Shown: positions 45,201 through 60,200 of the stretch, in pieces
How the letters are laid out: every line of letters begins with the position of its first letter
How positions within the stretch are numbered: position 1 is the first letter of the stretch
Source: Heliopora coerulea
Lineage: Eukaryota > Cnidaria > Anthozoa > Scleralcyonacea > Helioporidae
Assembly (NCBI GenBank): GCA_030142905.1
Contig: JASJOG010000177.1
Location: 496,001-560,000, forward strand
Direction: 5' to 3'
Length of the DNA stretch: 64,000 nucleotides
Position numbers and translations under genes: made by a program
The notes under the pieces: model-generated
What the model was told of the DNA's origin: nothing
Databases searched by the model: none
The model's input: the letters and a program-made list of their open reading frames with translations, nothing else

Positions 45201-48200
45201 ATGTCACTTGAAACTACCTGCAAGATATTTGTGATAGAACAAGGTAAGTATAATGCTGTATGAAGTGCTATCTGCATGAGTACACAATTTGACGTACACC
45301 ACAAGCCCTCTTTGCCTCAAGACACTGACTCAAACCTCCCTCTCCCAATGAATCACAAAGGCGGATTTCCACTTGCTGCAAAATGTCGCTCGCGCGACCG
45401 TTGTATTGCTAAAATTGAATAGTTTTCTACTTGGTTGCAAATGAAAGCTCCTAAGACAAAAGGACAAAGTCGCGCACGCGATATTTTGCACCAAGTGTAA
45501 AGAGAACATAAGCATAAGAACAAAAGTATTTCCATAAATTATTCGATCTGTTGAACATTGGAGATTAAAGTTGCCCTCAGTTTGCATTCCAGTGATCAGG
45601 TTCGATCTGACTTCAAATGAAAACCACCTATTGATATTTGGATACCACATTGGATACCACAAGTCAATCAGGTCAACGACATTGTCCAGGATAAATTTGT
45701 TATTTTCAAAGATTTTACAGTCATAGAATAAAATCTCTCATTTTATCAGACGCTAAACTCAGCGGGGCATAAACAACTGGTCTGGTTGAGTTTTTGTTAC
45801 AGCTGTGTGTCACATCGCCATTTAAGGTGCTCTTAACTAGTAGATCAAACTCATTCCCAACTGAAATCGAGTGGAATATGTTTCTTGAGCAATCAGCCAT
45901 ATTCAATTCTGTAATTACATCATTATCATTCAATCTTATTTTACTGAATTTTTATTAAAAACATTTGATTATTTACACTGTAGCATTTATGCTAAAAGAA
46001 GGGTCAAACCAAAATCAGAATACTTACAATATCTCTACTTGACATTAAGCTACAATTTGCAATAGCATGACTTCCCTGGGTTGTTCTTGACGGGAGGCAT
46101 TCATGTACACACGCTCACAGGCTGGCGTGACTGATGAATAAGAACTTGGAAATTTATGTCATAAGTTCCAATAGGCAGGTTGTCTAGTGATATGTTTGTT
46201 GCCACAAGGCTGTTGTACAATATTGTGACAGGGGCTTAAAGTCCATTGGGGAGGTCTGAGAATGTGTACCTCCAGAAAATTTTCAAAATAGAGATTCCCA
46301 AAAATCAGCAAGAGAATGCATTCAAAATTAATGAAAAGAAAAGATAAGATTATTCACATATTTAACATTGCAATAGCTAGCTAATGGTTAGTATACAATC
46401 ACCTAAAAAATTTTGCTTACCAATATAGAATGGATGCTGCCTAAACTTTCTCAAAAACTGATCGTTTGCAAATGACACAAGTTTCAGCAATGGTGTTGAG
46501 CTGGAATTCTGATACTGCAATAAACTTAAAATTTACTGCAAGTTCAAGAACTACCAGTGCTTTACCTGGAGGCTTAAGATATGTTCAAAATACCACAGCT
46601 GTGGTTTTATCACCAAGCTTGATTAAAAATCCTGACAGAAGTATACACAAATCTGGGGATGTAGAAGAGCAAATCCAAATACAAGGCTTAGGAACTTGTA
46701 AAATAAATCCATATGACAGGACTAGTCCTGTAAAGATGCCTGCTTATGCAGTATCATCATTTCCAAATAGCACTAATGAGTATTTTGAAAAAGATTTACT
46801 TAGAAATAGATGTGGAAATAAAACATGCTCACTGGTTGACAAAGCAGGACATGGTGTGTATCAAAATGCAGAGAGTGCAAGATGTGTAAACAAGTCACCA
46901 ACTCAAGTTAACAACAATTCAGGAATGATTGATGTAAGGCACACTATACCTAAAACAAGACAATTCCCTGGACCAGCAGGAATTTTACCCAGATTAGTAA
47001 GTACTCATAACATCACTTTGGGTTGCTTACCACTACCACTACCACTGGTAATGAAGACAGTCAAGATTCTCTGTCAAATACTGTACAGTAAAATCACAGC
47101 TTTCAGTAAAGTGCTTGCAATCATAAGTGAACCTTCCACACTCCTTGAAAAGCATGCACTTAATAATGAAAAGCCATATTTAACTCATAAAAAGGCAGGC
47201 TTCCTACTCTGCTGAATAAATCCATCAGTGTTAGTCAGGATACATTTAAGTGCATCTTTTACCCTTAGTGGATTAAACAAAAATTTTTGTAGTTAATCCA
47301 TCATGTGACAGGTATACTAGTCTGTTGAATAAATTAAATCACCTGTCATTAGCCACAATAATAATCCTAAAGTGCATCCTTGCCACTTGGTGAGTTAAAC
47401 TGTTTCTATATCAGTTGCTGTTGTATTAATTTATATTCAGCCAAGCATTTGAAATTTTGGCATGATTACATTACAATGGGGAAAGGCAAGTGTCAACATT
47501 TTATGGTTTCTAATTAAGATATGGCACAGGCTGGTACAATTTTTATTAGTAGAAACTTTCAAGCAGCCAATTAATACAAATGCTGCAATCTGGTCATTGG
47601 TTACCCTACTCAAATAGTCTGTAAGCTTTTTTAATTTAAAATTTAAATTAGCTTACATGTATATGAATAAAAACAATTATATACAGTGAATTTTTGAATT
47701 CACACTCTGGGCACTTAATTTTTTTCACACTTGTAGAAGTGGTACTAAACCAGGAGGGGTGCTAGTGTGGACAGGCACACTTATTTAAAAGAATAACATT
47801 TTGCCTAAACAGTAACATGAACATTAACATTTGACAAAAAGCCAAGATGATTTCAACAGTTCATTTCCATAGTGTAATCAAATCAACATCAACACAAATA
47901 CCAATATTTAAGGAAGAATTAGGAGAATTTCAGCAATTTAAATCCTAAGTAATTATCTTATTTAACATTGATCAGTGTCTATATCAGAGTTTTCAGCATC
48001 AACAATGTCAATTGATGCCTTGTCAACATCAGAGTCTGTCATGATGTGTATTGCTAATTATATTTGCTAGTAAATCCTTTAAAAGCCCCCTCCCCTTCCC
48101 CCAGGAGTACTTATTTGGGCAGTGGCACTTATACCTTGTTGGTATTCATGGCAGAAAGGAAGTGGGACTGACTTTTACTTAATTACAGTGTTGATGACGA

Positions 48201-51200
48201 ATGGTAGCAATATGATACACACTATGACTTCCTCTATAATTGCATAATTGCCTTTTCTAGAAGCCTGGTCAAAGCCTGGACAACCTTCCCAGCCCACATA
48301 CTGAAACTTCGAAGAAAAAATCACCAGAAGTTTGTCAAATGGTACTGTCAGAGTCGTAACAATACCGTAAAAATTATGTAATGAAATTAGGATCATCAGA
48401 TGACAGATGTTGAGTATTCAGTGTGGGAGACTTTAATTTACGTAACATACTTGATTCATAACCAATAAGATTGAAAACCCACTGCGAGAGCATGACCTAC
48501 GGCACAAAACGAATTCCGAAAGGAGCATCTTGGTATACAAATTACAAGTAAAAACACAAGAGTGTCAAGGTAATATTTCAAACCTAACGGTGAGGTTTTT
48601 GTTTCTTAGTTAAGTTTGACAATCACTAAAGTATAGTTGATACATTGCCTTTAAGAGTGTGCTAGTATTGCCTTTACACAAATTTCGGGTATCAAGATCC
48701 TTTTTGGAGTTTCTGCTGTATTACTATCTTTGAAATTGTCGGCAGGTATTGGATTTTAGGACATGACCTGCGAGCTATCTAATGTCCATTGAAAATTTTA
48801 GTTGGCCTGTTCTCATAAAGTACGCTAATATCAAAGTGGTCATGTCAAATGTTTTTATGGCTTGAGGTTGATGCTGTCAGGTGTTCAATGTGTTTTGTAC
48901 TACATCTGCAGAATATTCCTATTTGGTTTGTCATTTGATTAACTTGACAACAGGTTCGACTCTACTGCAACCTTATCCATTTTAAAACAAAATGATTTAC
49001 AAAAGAAATCTAGAGGATACAAAATTATGTGGCGTCTATCTTAAAGCTGACGATATTTACCGCGGGATTGATCTAGCAGCACACGAAGATTCTGGGAGGA
49101 TCCAACAGTCCAATGCTCCCTACCACAATCCCTTTGGACCGCCCAAACGTTATGAATATGGGATTAACTCTTGCCGACCTATAGGGTCGTATATAACCCT
49201 ACCTTGGTTGTTCTGGTTTTCAACGCTGGCAAATGGACAAATTTGGCAAAAAGGCGCAATTCCAATTTTTTTACAACGTTGAAAAGACTAAGTAAACAAG
49301 CGAGCAAAAGGAGCCATCGTCTCTGCTACTTCCCCTGCCCCCCTCACGGGACAGCGAGTTCGTGGGAGCAGATTCTCTACAGAGTCCCACCTACACCGGT
49401 CCACCTGCATGTGTGCTGCAAGAGTATGGATGCGTTCCTTTTCGCTATATACCCGCAGTATAGTTCAGTTTCCTTTCATGTGTGACACTTCTCTTGGTCT
49501 TCATCGAAGACATTGCGCAGAATCGCATTCTAAGTGAATTGATTAAACACCTCAAAAATAATTGTTCGGTAAAGGGTTAAAACGCAAAAAATGGTGGAAT
49601 TACAAACTGTTGATCATTTCTCCTCATCGCAAACTTCAAATCTAAATCCGCCACTGTTCAGCAAGAGTTTATAGTTCGGTGAGCAAGTAAAAATCTCGCG
49701 AGTTGTCACAGGTTTTCTTCCGCAACAGGCATTTAACAAGTCTGTGAACACGTTGACAGTTTTGAGGTTACTTTATCAAGCATGCCAGAAGCTTCTCATT
49801 CTTCAACTTTATAACAATTTGGTTGAACATTTGGCCAGCATTCACATGGTCGCGTTCCGCCTGGAGCTCAGAGTTTTTCTGTCTATCATAAAATCTGTAC
49901 ACAGCTTGAAAACATAAAAAAGACAAAACTTACATAGCATCTTCACAAGAGATTCCCAAGGCGATAAAAATAAATATCAGCGCCCAGCATAATCAAGATA
50001 ATATGGCTATACTTCATATGCTGAGCGCTGATATTTATTACGAGATTACATAGCATGAACAAAAACTTTTCATGATAATCTAACACTGCCGAAGTCAACT
50101 GAAAAATGTTGACTCGAGTGGGATTGGAACTCGCACCTTCGGGATACCGATCCGCCGCTCTACCTGTTGAGCTATCGAGTCCACAGGGATTGGAGGCGTT
50201 TTTTTCAATTTAAGTGCACGAGATAGTCTTGCGACAACTTAACGCTTATCCATGAGAAGAAGTGCAATGTTTCAATTCTACTTCAGAATCATCTTCAGAG
50301 AGGATAACTTAAATTGGATAAAAACTCGCCTCCAATCCCTGTGCACTCGATAGCTCAACAGGTAGAGCGGCGGACCGGTATCCCGAAGGTGCGAGTTTAA
50401 ATCCCGCTCGAGTCAACTTTTTCAGTTGACTTCGGCAGTGTTACATTATCATGAAAAGTTTTAGTTCATGTATATTTCTGAAGATGGTTCTGAAATTACG
50501 TAACATCTACTCGGAAATTCATTAAGAAAATAGATATCACAAATTGGTCTACGGAAAAGCTACCCAAGCAATGTCAGGCTTGTAACAAGTCCGATGAAAG
50601 TCGTGAACCTTGTTACAAGTCTGTGTGCAAAAGGTGTGCGAAATAAAAAAAAAAAAAAAAGGTGTGCGAAAACATCTTGATCGCGCTTGTGTCAACAGCC
50701 TATTACTCCTCTAGTCGTCTGTTGCGGGTTTGTCACAACCCGCGTTTTTACGCGTTTGTGATGCAACGTCATATCCCGTAGTCTCGGTTAATACCGCTAA
50801 GCATGAGCAAGCAATAGACCTTGTTACTTTATCCCAATGTTCACCCATTTAGGATATCTGGGAAATGGAATGCCTTTTTGAAATACCGTAATTCGGTATA
50901 AGAGAACGCAAAGAGGCTCATTGGCTCCATTTTAGCAAACTGAGTGATATTGCGTTACTATCGACAGGTTTATCATGATAACGATGAAGAATTTTCCTCT
51001 GAACCGTGGACGGCAATGCAAGATGAAATTAGAAAAAGTATGTTGTTTAATTTGAAATTGCACATAATATTTGTGATGTCATTATCTACCAGATGCGGCA
51101 CCTGGGGTGACAATAAATCCTTTTCATTTGAATAAAATCACAAACCACTAAACGTTGTCTTTTTATAAATTTATTGCGTTTTAAACTAAAAGTTTGCAAC

Positions 51201-54200
51201 GATAACAGTTAAATTTAATTTGTGAACAAATAAGCATCTTTGTGTCAGGATTTACTTAACTTCCGAGCCTCGTTTGGTAGTCTACAGAAAACCGACCACA
51301 TATCTTTTATTAATAGTTGTGATACTCATACATACTTCGTCCAAAAAACGTTTCTTATTTAAAGTACACATTGCCAAAGTTATTTAAAATAATTCGCCGA
51401 CTAATGTAGATGATTTCAAGTGTGGTTTTGCTGGCTGTTTAATGAAATATTGCCACAAGCCATACTGTGTAAAAGACCCGCGACTTGGCCACTCAACGAT
51501 TCATTAATCATTCTTCCTTATTTTTACTTGAAACGTTTCAACGTAGTTTTCGGAAACTAATGTTTGCTAACTTACTGCGACGCGCCTGCTTAAATTCTCC
51601 CTGAAATAGAAATTTCTTACTAACATTGCCGCGCTTCAAAAAGTCGTGGCGAAAACAAACTTTCTATACTCTGCTGGCACGAAGGCGTATAAAATTTCTC
51701 GGGGAAAAGGCTTGCTTTGTTGGAACTATATTTTCTTCATAGACAGCTTTCCAAAACCTTTGGTTCTTCACCATATACATTCACGATATTGAGTATTGTG
51801 ATATATAGTTGCCTGATGGCACTTATCGTTTTTGCTTTCTTTTTGTAGGATTCTCAGCTCCCTTTGATTCCCTTGCTCTAGTTATAAGAAAGGTATTTAA
51901 AAAACGGCAGCCAAAAATAACAATGTTTGAATTAACTCGGCATTAAAAGACATAAAGCTCTCCTGTAAATTTAGAATTAAATGTTTTTCTTTCTGTCGAC
52001 TCTTGGTAGGCAGCGTTACAGCAACTTCAGAGAGGAAAAGTAGCATTCTTAGGAGTTTTAGTGAAATCGTTTAATCCTACTGGCTTGGATGTCAGCGTCG
52101 TGATGAAAGATCCTTCAGGTATGCTGAACTTTAGAACGCGCATCTACGATAACGGAGTGACGTTTCTTATGTCTCACCACATCGTGAGAAAATGACAAGT
52201 ATAGATCCGAGGTCAGCACTAAAGTGCCTTTAGAGATTTATTTGGCACAAAAGCGAGGTCTATGTCGGAGGATTAGCTTTAATCCAGGATTAAACGTCAA
52301 TCTGTATTTCTCTAAAACCTGTCGGATTATCAAAAAACTCTTTATGGGAAATTCCAGAATCCTTCTGCCGTATCCTTATAATTTTTTTCGTCAAAATTTT
52401 CACATTATAATCCAAGATTGAGCACCAGAGGAGTGAGGTTTGTGCGAGAACTAAACAAAGACAAATTCTTCACCTGTAAAGACCGAGCAAACGATGTTGA
52501 TAAAGAATTTATCACACGGTCTTTGGTTGATGTTTTAATGGTCTTTGGAGTTAGCTGTGTACTGCAAACCATTATCGTTAGTAACAATGGCTTGTATAGC
52601 TATTAGCGGTCAAAGGCAGTTCTTCTGATAACTAATAATGTTAATGTGCTTTGTACTGGTCAACATTCGTACAACAATGTTTCCTGAGGAAATTCTATAG
52701 TTTTCCGTTTTATATTTAATGCTTAATGATATATTATTTTCAACATTTTCATTACATTTCTATACATCGCATAACATTTTCAACATTTAAATAATCATGA
52801 CTATTTACATTTCCCGAAACCAGCGTATATACAAGCTTGTTTTCTCATCTCAAAAACTATGAACTAAAAAGAAATCCCAGAAGCAAGATGAAAGTCAGAC
52901 CAAATATAGTGTGCAGAGTATATTTAGATAGATATCTGCCATCTTTGAGTCATTATTATTATCACTATTATTTAAATTTGTTTAAAAAATGGTAGTCCTC
53001 AGGCGTATGATTTTCAAGAGACCGTTTATTTACAGATTTTAAATTGTTTATTGACGAAAATCAATGCTTGCAAGCGATATTGTTAACTTGTTAAGTTACA
53101 TACAGGAGCATACAAAGTAATAATTACTAATATTACAAATACAAGATTTACGGTACATATTACAATTTTTATTTAACGCATAAATTACGAAAAGATTTTT
53201 GAATAAGTTAATTTTCGATTTGATCATTTTAAGACTAAAATACAGTATTGGCAGTCTGCAGATGGTTTAGATTAAATTTTAAATTAACTCAAATAAGCTG
53301 TGTTTGTTATTTATCTAAACAAATATGTGCACGATGTTCGGCTTGACTTTTATCCTGTTGTTTTCTTGAGAAACCAGTTAACGGGGCTTCTGTAAGAGAA
53401 ACACTTTGTTAATAATGTCTATTTTTATTTTTATTTTCTCCTCTTTCCTTTCCTTTCGTTTTCTTTTCTTTTCTTATTTTTTACTTTAAGAAAACCTATT
53501 TGCAAAGACTGGTTAACATCTAGCGACGTCATTACAGGATAGTATTGGCTTGAGATGTTCGTATGGACGAAGCGATGATTGTTTTTGGTCCATTTCCATT
53601 TTTTAACGCTGTTTTTATCTTCTGAGTCACTCGTTTATCTTACCATGCCTCTTAATCTGTTCGTCTTGCCGGCTTCATGTTAGCGCTAGATTCCCACTAG
53701 GAGGAATTTTGTATGCGGACGGAATTTTTTCTTTGTCTTACGAACTTTCAAGTAGAACTAATTGGGAAAAACAACGAAAATATTTTGTCCGCGCGGAAAA
53801 TTTCGCCTGGTGGAAATGAGGCTTAACATCTGTTCGGCAACCATTCATCATCCTTTTACGTCGGTGATGTTAAGGAAAAACAACGGTGATAATTTAGCAC
53901 ATTTTAGAGCTTTTTAAATTTGACGATAAAGACACCTAGTTCTCTTGCACTTTCTTGCAAATTAACTCAGAACAATTCGCATTAAAATAAAACATATTCC
54001 GAAAAATAGAGACATCTTGGAAAACTCAAGATATGAGTCAAGACAAGACGAGTATATACAGTCTCATATACTCGTCTTGTTTTGACTCATACCTTGAGTT
54101 TTCCAAGATGTCTCTATTTTTCGGAATATGTTTTATTTTATACTTTTTTAAATTGTCGGCTGGTCGTGGTTTTTGGTCAATTCGCATTCAAACTCGCCTC

Positions 54201-57200
54201 TCCGTAAAGAATATCGTCGTACTCCAGACCGTTCAGTAACCAACCTGCTCGCGTTATTTGTATTTAGACCGGAAAACAAGGTCCATCGTGTAATAAAAAA
54301 CCGTATTATTGTATTTATATGTCAACATACCGTGATGAAAAATTTGCAATACTTTCCTCTCGTTCCGAAGAGAAACAAGTGTTCCAAAGCAAGTGTTCAT
54401 CGCTCGTCAATATATGCTAAACGCTGCTATGTTATTTTTGTAGGTGAGATGCATGGTACATTACATCGAAAAGTGTTGGAGGAACATCAAGTTGAACTCG
54501 GGCCGGGCTGTGGGCTCTTTCTAAAGCAGGTAACAAACGTTTGACATCATTCACTCATGGCACCCAATTTAATATGGTGTTACATGCATGTAACGTCGTC
54601 TCCCTAGTCCCTGTAGTCAATGACATAACTTGGACATTTCCTGTGGGTATGGCCTCTATGAAGGTTAGTACATTGGGGGTCAACATTTGGCACAGATTTG
54701 AGAGGGTGCATCTTCAATACTTAAATATGTCATCTTGTACAACTGCAGTTATGGAAATGTAAAATCTGATAGTGTTTAAGATTAGACTACTTTATTGGTT
54801 GAAGCGGCCCTTGAGATGGCCCAGAATTTTTAGGGAGGGCTGGAGGACTGTTGGTAGTAAGGGTGGGCACATCATTATTGTATATTTAGTAAACCTGAGA
54901 GTCGAGTGGTCTGTCATTTTATCCGACGTATAACTGCATGGAAAAAACACATGTTTTTATTTGACTTTCGTGTCGGGTTTTGTTAACCATTAGAAACTGT
55001 TTGTATAGTGATATTACGGAACTTGTTTCCGGCAGATTTGTGTTTTCACTGCCTTGTGTATCTATACCCAGAAAAATAGTTTATTGTCGGATTCATAGGT
55101 TTCTGTGTTCAGTCCTTCACCGAGAAAGCATTACCTAAACATTACACCGGGAAATATCGTGGAAATCTTTCCAGCTTGTGGCAGTCGAGTGATCACGTCA
55201 AGAAAGGCAAGATCCAGATATCTCTAGTTTTGTAACTCTTTTATTTGTGCACGTTCACATCAAGTTCCAGCCTCTGCTACTTATAACTGTCGGCTAGGCA
55301 CGTTTTTAAGCTTGTAACAACAAGTTAAGACTGCTCCCTTAGATAATTTGTAACACTGAGAAGCCTGGAAACTAAATATGACTTCTTAGGCATGCTTAGG
55401 TACTTTTCATGTAAAGTTGTTTTTCTGTCTTAACCACAGTCGTGTTCTATGATGCAATTGTCAATCCCGACGGCAATTTAAAACAAAAAAATCACCGAAT
55501 TTTGTTGCCATGGTAACAGTATGTAATTGCACAATTATACATGCATTTTACGTTTTTCTATAGTTAGATCTACTCCATACTGAACGTATGACTATTTTGA
55601 AGATAGAAAAACCAAAAGTGAAAGCCGCGTTCATGTAATCAACCTAATAGCGTTTGAAAATAGAAACTAAAGGGAGCCACCTTGAAGTGTGCTGTTCTGG
55701 GCGTTTTTATGACTTCGAGAAGGTTATGTTTACAATTGCACCCACTCCTCAGTCAAGTGTAAGCGTTTTCAGCTTATTCCCGTCAAAGGCTTTTGAGCGA
55801 CCAATTACATCAATTTTTTTAACTAAACCTAAAGATCTTTTATGTATTCTACCCCACCCTGTCAACTTTCCTTGTGCGAAAAAACTGAAGTACCCAGAGA
55901 GAACCCTCAAATTTGGATGGAGAGTTAACCAATTCTTCCCACATACAATCAGTTTAAGCAGGAGTTCTGTCATATCAAACCCCGGCAACCTTAGTTTACC
56001 CGCTGTGGTTGCGCCACTGAAGTCAAGAGTACGTAATAACACTGTTCAATATCATATAAATCAGAGTTCTAGTTTGATGACCAAAACGTCTTCTTTCTCA
56101 TGCTGGTTTTTGAAATAAAATCATCAACAAGGTTATCTATTCTCGAACTCGTCAAGAAGCCTTCGCATTGCTATCAAGAACTCGTCAAGAAGCCTTCGCA
56201 TTGCTATCGTAGAACCTAGCTAAGGAGACCATCCACTGACGTTTGGATGGAAGTGAACGACAATATTACTAAATACCTTTCTATTACGGATAAAGGGAGA
56301 TTTAAATGGCATGGGTCTTTTGAAAATCTTCAGATTTTCATGAACGAATTGCTGGAAGTACGAACTGCTTGGTCAACACCTGGAGGTGATTGTAGATTAC
56401 TTGAGATTGACAACGTGGTTGTGAGATGGTATTCAAACAATAATTCCTTAACAATAAATGGATCTAAAAGTGAGGATCTTAAATCGCAACTGAGAGCTAT
56501 TGTTAATCTAATGGAAGAGCGAAGACCTATTGGCGATGGCATGGTTGTTGACCATGTTGTTGATGCACAGATAAACGAGAAATGCGCTACAGAAAGCATT
56601 GTAAATATTGACGATTGTAAAAATGATAATGCCAGCAGTTCCCTAATATCTGAGATGATTCACGAAAGCATGGTCAAACTGGAAGAAAAACTTGAACATA
56701 ATTTTAAGCAACTAATGAACAATATTCGCCAGACATTGGTTAGTGATGTTGTCAGCGAAGTATCAAATAAAGTAGCACAATTAAATGACCATGGAGAATT
56801 TCTTAAGTGTGAGAATTTTAGCCTAAAGGATATCGTTTCAGAGCTGAAGGAGCGGGTAAATCATTACAAATTGATAACATCAGACTTGAATTCGAAAAAT
56901 AAAGATTTAGAGGATGAGAAAAAGAGTTTGATAACTGTTATTAAGATTCTCCAATGCGATCAAGAGCAGGAAATCAAACGTAATCCATGGAATGTTCCAA
57001 ACAAAAGGAAAACAACCAGGGACAAATTAGATCGTAGCAACAATGGTGAAGCAATCATCACAAACAATCGCTTTGACAGCTTGCTTAATGCAAATGATAT
57101 GACATTAACTTCTGAATTGAATGTAAATCAGTGCAGGAAACAAATCGCGCAAGATTGCGATACTCAACTGACCGTGGGTGAAAGTTCTTTTGTTAAGCAA

Positions 57201-60200
57201 ACACAAGAAGAAACTTCTGAAGACCCCCGTTATAATGATCGTGAATTAATTGATGAATATAATAATAATAATTATGTTTGTGAGGGAGAAACTAAAGACG
57301 AAGATCAAATTGATGGTATCCCAATTCAGTCTCTCCGGAAAGAAGGAAGTTGCAGTACACATGATGTTGAGAACGCTAAAAAGCAATGTAATCCTGTAAA
57401 ACAGCTCCAGTTTGGTCGACAAACGGAAACTAGTAAACAGCGAGGACAAGAATATCAATATAATCAACTCAGGAATAAATTTAAACGTCAAAAGCTTTTA
57501 AAGTCAAAAGAAACTGAACATTCTGACATTCGTCATACATCCTGTAACGCAACGGATTCGCCCAAACATGATTTAAATGGTAATAAACGAGCTAAATCAA
57601 TTGAACGAAAGGCCATAATTATCATTGGAGACTCAATTATAATGCACATTAATCAAAAAAAATTATCTCGTAGAACAGTATATAAATTCATGTATCCCGG
57701 GAAAACATGTGATGAAGTTAATGTGGCAATTGACGATATTCAGGAAACACTTGTCTCTTCGCATGTTATTTTTCACTGTGGAACAAACAACTTAGTTACT
57801 GATTCTGCTGAAGTATGTGCCACTAAAATCGAAAATCTGGCTTTGAAGGTAAAATGTAAATTTCCCAATTCAAAAATCGGAATCTCAGGACTAACTTATA
57901 GAGATGACGTCCCTTGCAACCAAGTGTGTGTGGAAGTTAATAAAAAACTTAAGAAGTTTACTGTGGATCACGATTTTTCCTATATAGATAATTCCATTAT
58001 TGACAAGACCTGCTTAAATAGAAGCAAGCTTCATTTAAATGATAAAGGATCTGCTTTATTGGCTGTTCAATTTATTAAATTTTTAAAACCAATTTCTAAT
58101 GACAGTCAACGACTTAAGAATCGCGGTCTGGGTTTTCAAATGGATTTATTCAAACAGCTGGGAGAAATGCTATTGAAAATCGGGAACCAGAGACTTATAT
58201 AACCAAGCGGGAAATGCAAAAAAGGTGCAGTCAACATGGTTCTACTGAAGGTAACGAAAAATTTTTATTGCATAACATTGCTAATATCAAAGGCTTTAAG
58301 CTTGCTTGTATCAATATAAATAGTTTATATAGACATATAAACGAAGCTTAAATAGCTATATCTTAAGCGAAGCTTTAGATATAGTGGCTCAATGTTATGG
58401 ATTAATCTTCCACTAGATGCTAAAAAAGCGACTTCGCTTCGTCAATTCAAAAGTAGCATTGCTGACCTGTCTTTCAAATGAACCATGTTGACTTGAATAT
58501 AGTGAATATACAATTTGTAATTATTTTTTAATCTAATTTTTATCTAATTTTATGTAATGTAGTAGCATCTAATTTTATGTAATGTAATTAAAAGTATGTA
58601 GTAGTAGTAGTAGTGGTTAGTATGATTTTATTTGTATTTATAAGGTATCACGCCCCTCCTGTAAATCAGCTTAGTTCAAAAAAGTTGTGAGAGGCTAGCG
58701 TGTATAAATAAAAGCGATGTCTGTCTGTCAGTTATTATCATATCACAACTTTTGAATTATTGTGTGAAAATAAGAATTCATATATTTTCGATGCTTTACA
58801 GATATCAGAACTTCCGCCGAAACGTCTTCCAAGCCAGATTAAGTAAGTGGGTGGAGGTTTCGTGAATCTGTATTCTTACTGTATTTATAAGAATTTGGAA
58901 AATATTTCTCATAAAATATCAACAATGTAATATCTTTTATCATTATCTTCCAGCCGACCTGAACTTGTTACTCCGGAGCATACCATTCAAGATGTCCATT
59001 TGTATAAAGGTAAACAGTACTTCAGAAAATGTAGCTTAATTTAGAAATGCGAACCATTCTTTACCCACAAAGTGGGGTTCTCCGGTAACTGTACTGCTGA
59101 GCTAACTTGTCATTTTACTGATGTCAATATATTTTCACTTCGTAAGAAACTGAGGTATGTCGTAAAATATCCATTGAAATTGGTGAAATGTTGAATGAAA
59201 AATTAAAATCCACTCTCACGACCAGAACCATTGGTAATCTAGCCATTAAGTTATCAAAGTGTTAGTGATGTATCTTGTCTGAATGATGCATCTTGTCTGC
59301 GGCTGTCTTTTAGAGCCATACTGTAGTGAAAATACAATTTTTTAATAGAAAAGTGGCAGTAATATCTTTCACGAATGAGCGAAGTGAACTAATGCGATAT
59401 TATCAACACAAGAAGATAAAACTTGTACTTTGTAATGTTCTGCTTGAAATAGCCTCGATCATGTATCTTCAATTAGTATAAATATGTCATTTTCTATCAC
59501 AAATTGGCGAGTTTCATGTGCCATCATAGTATTTCCTGATACTGCACGAAATCTAACAACCGAATAAAAATCCACCTTTTGCTAACTGACCAATCGAATT
59601 TAGCAAATTCATGCAAAAAACATTTGACTGTGCCTGAGAATTTGGCCAAATTATACTGAAACAACCAGATAACTCAATCTCGTTTTCCATGAGCGATGGT
59701 CACAGCCCTCGAAATTTTCGACGGCAAAAGGCAATTGCCGTCGATAATGCCGCCGAAAATGAAATTATCGACGGCAACTTTTTGCCGTCGAAGATTTTTG
59801 TGCTTATTGCCTACTGAATCTCATCAATTCTTCTAAGAAACTCAAGTGCTATGTTATGAACAAATGATTATCTACAGACTACCTGAATTTTATTCCTCAT
59901 CGTTGCTTGACGATAATAAGTGTTTTCATGGCGACGTTAAATACCGTTGTTTACTAACAAATGGATCTTACGTATTGCCTTATATAAAATACTAATGATG
60001 AGTACTGAGAAAAGGAATCCACAACTATTGAGACGATTGACCCAAATTTGCTTCCTGATTCTCATTCTGATTCTGAATCAGAATCTCAAACAGACGAGGA
60101 TTAATTAAGATGGACTGATGTTTGTTCATTGACATTGTTCTTTTTACTTGCGTATTTGTTAGTGATAACAACGTTTAGTACGACTAGTTTTATATATTAA

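Larger units (their letters stand above)
47000..50967 (+). other. HROB intron, 4 kb
   Basis: Mostly unrecognised sequence. It contains a loose copy of the dispersed repeat described at 23945 (47215-47400), a hairpin at 49969-50039 and a foldback at 50054-50470. The frame at 48992-49282 (starting MIYKRNLEDTKLCG) has no recognised domain. Confidence 0.5.

Noticed and set aside
50330..50410. Possible true tRNA gene
   Set aside because: A and B boxes and acceptor-like ends pair, but the anticodon arm does not fold properly and the segment is repeated inverted inside a foldback; better explained as SINE-derived.
55654..56118. 154-codon plus frame and 97-codon minus frame
   Set aside because: No domain recognised on either strand and no exon boundary consistent with HROB phase; likely intronic or an old repeat remnant.
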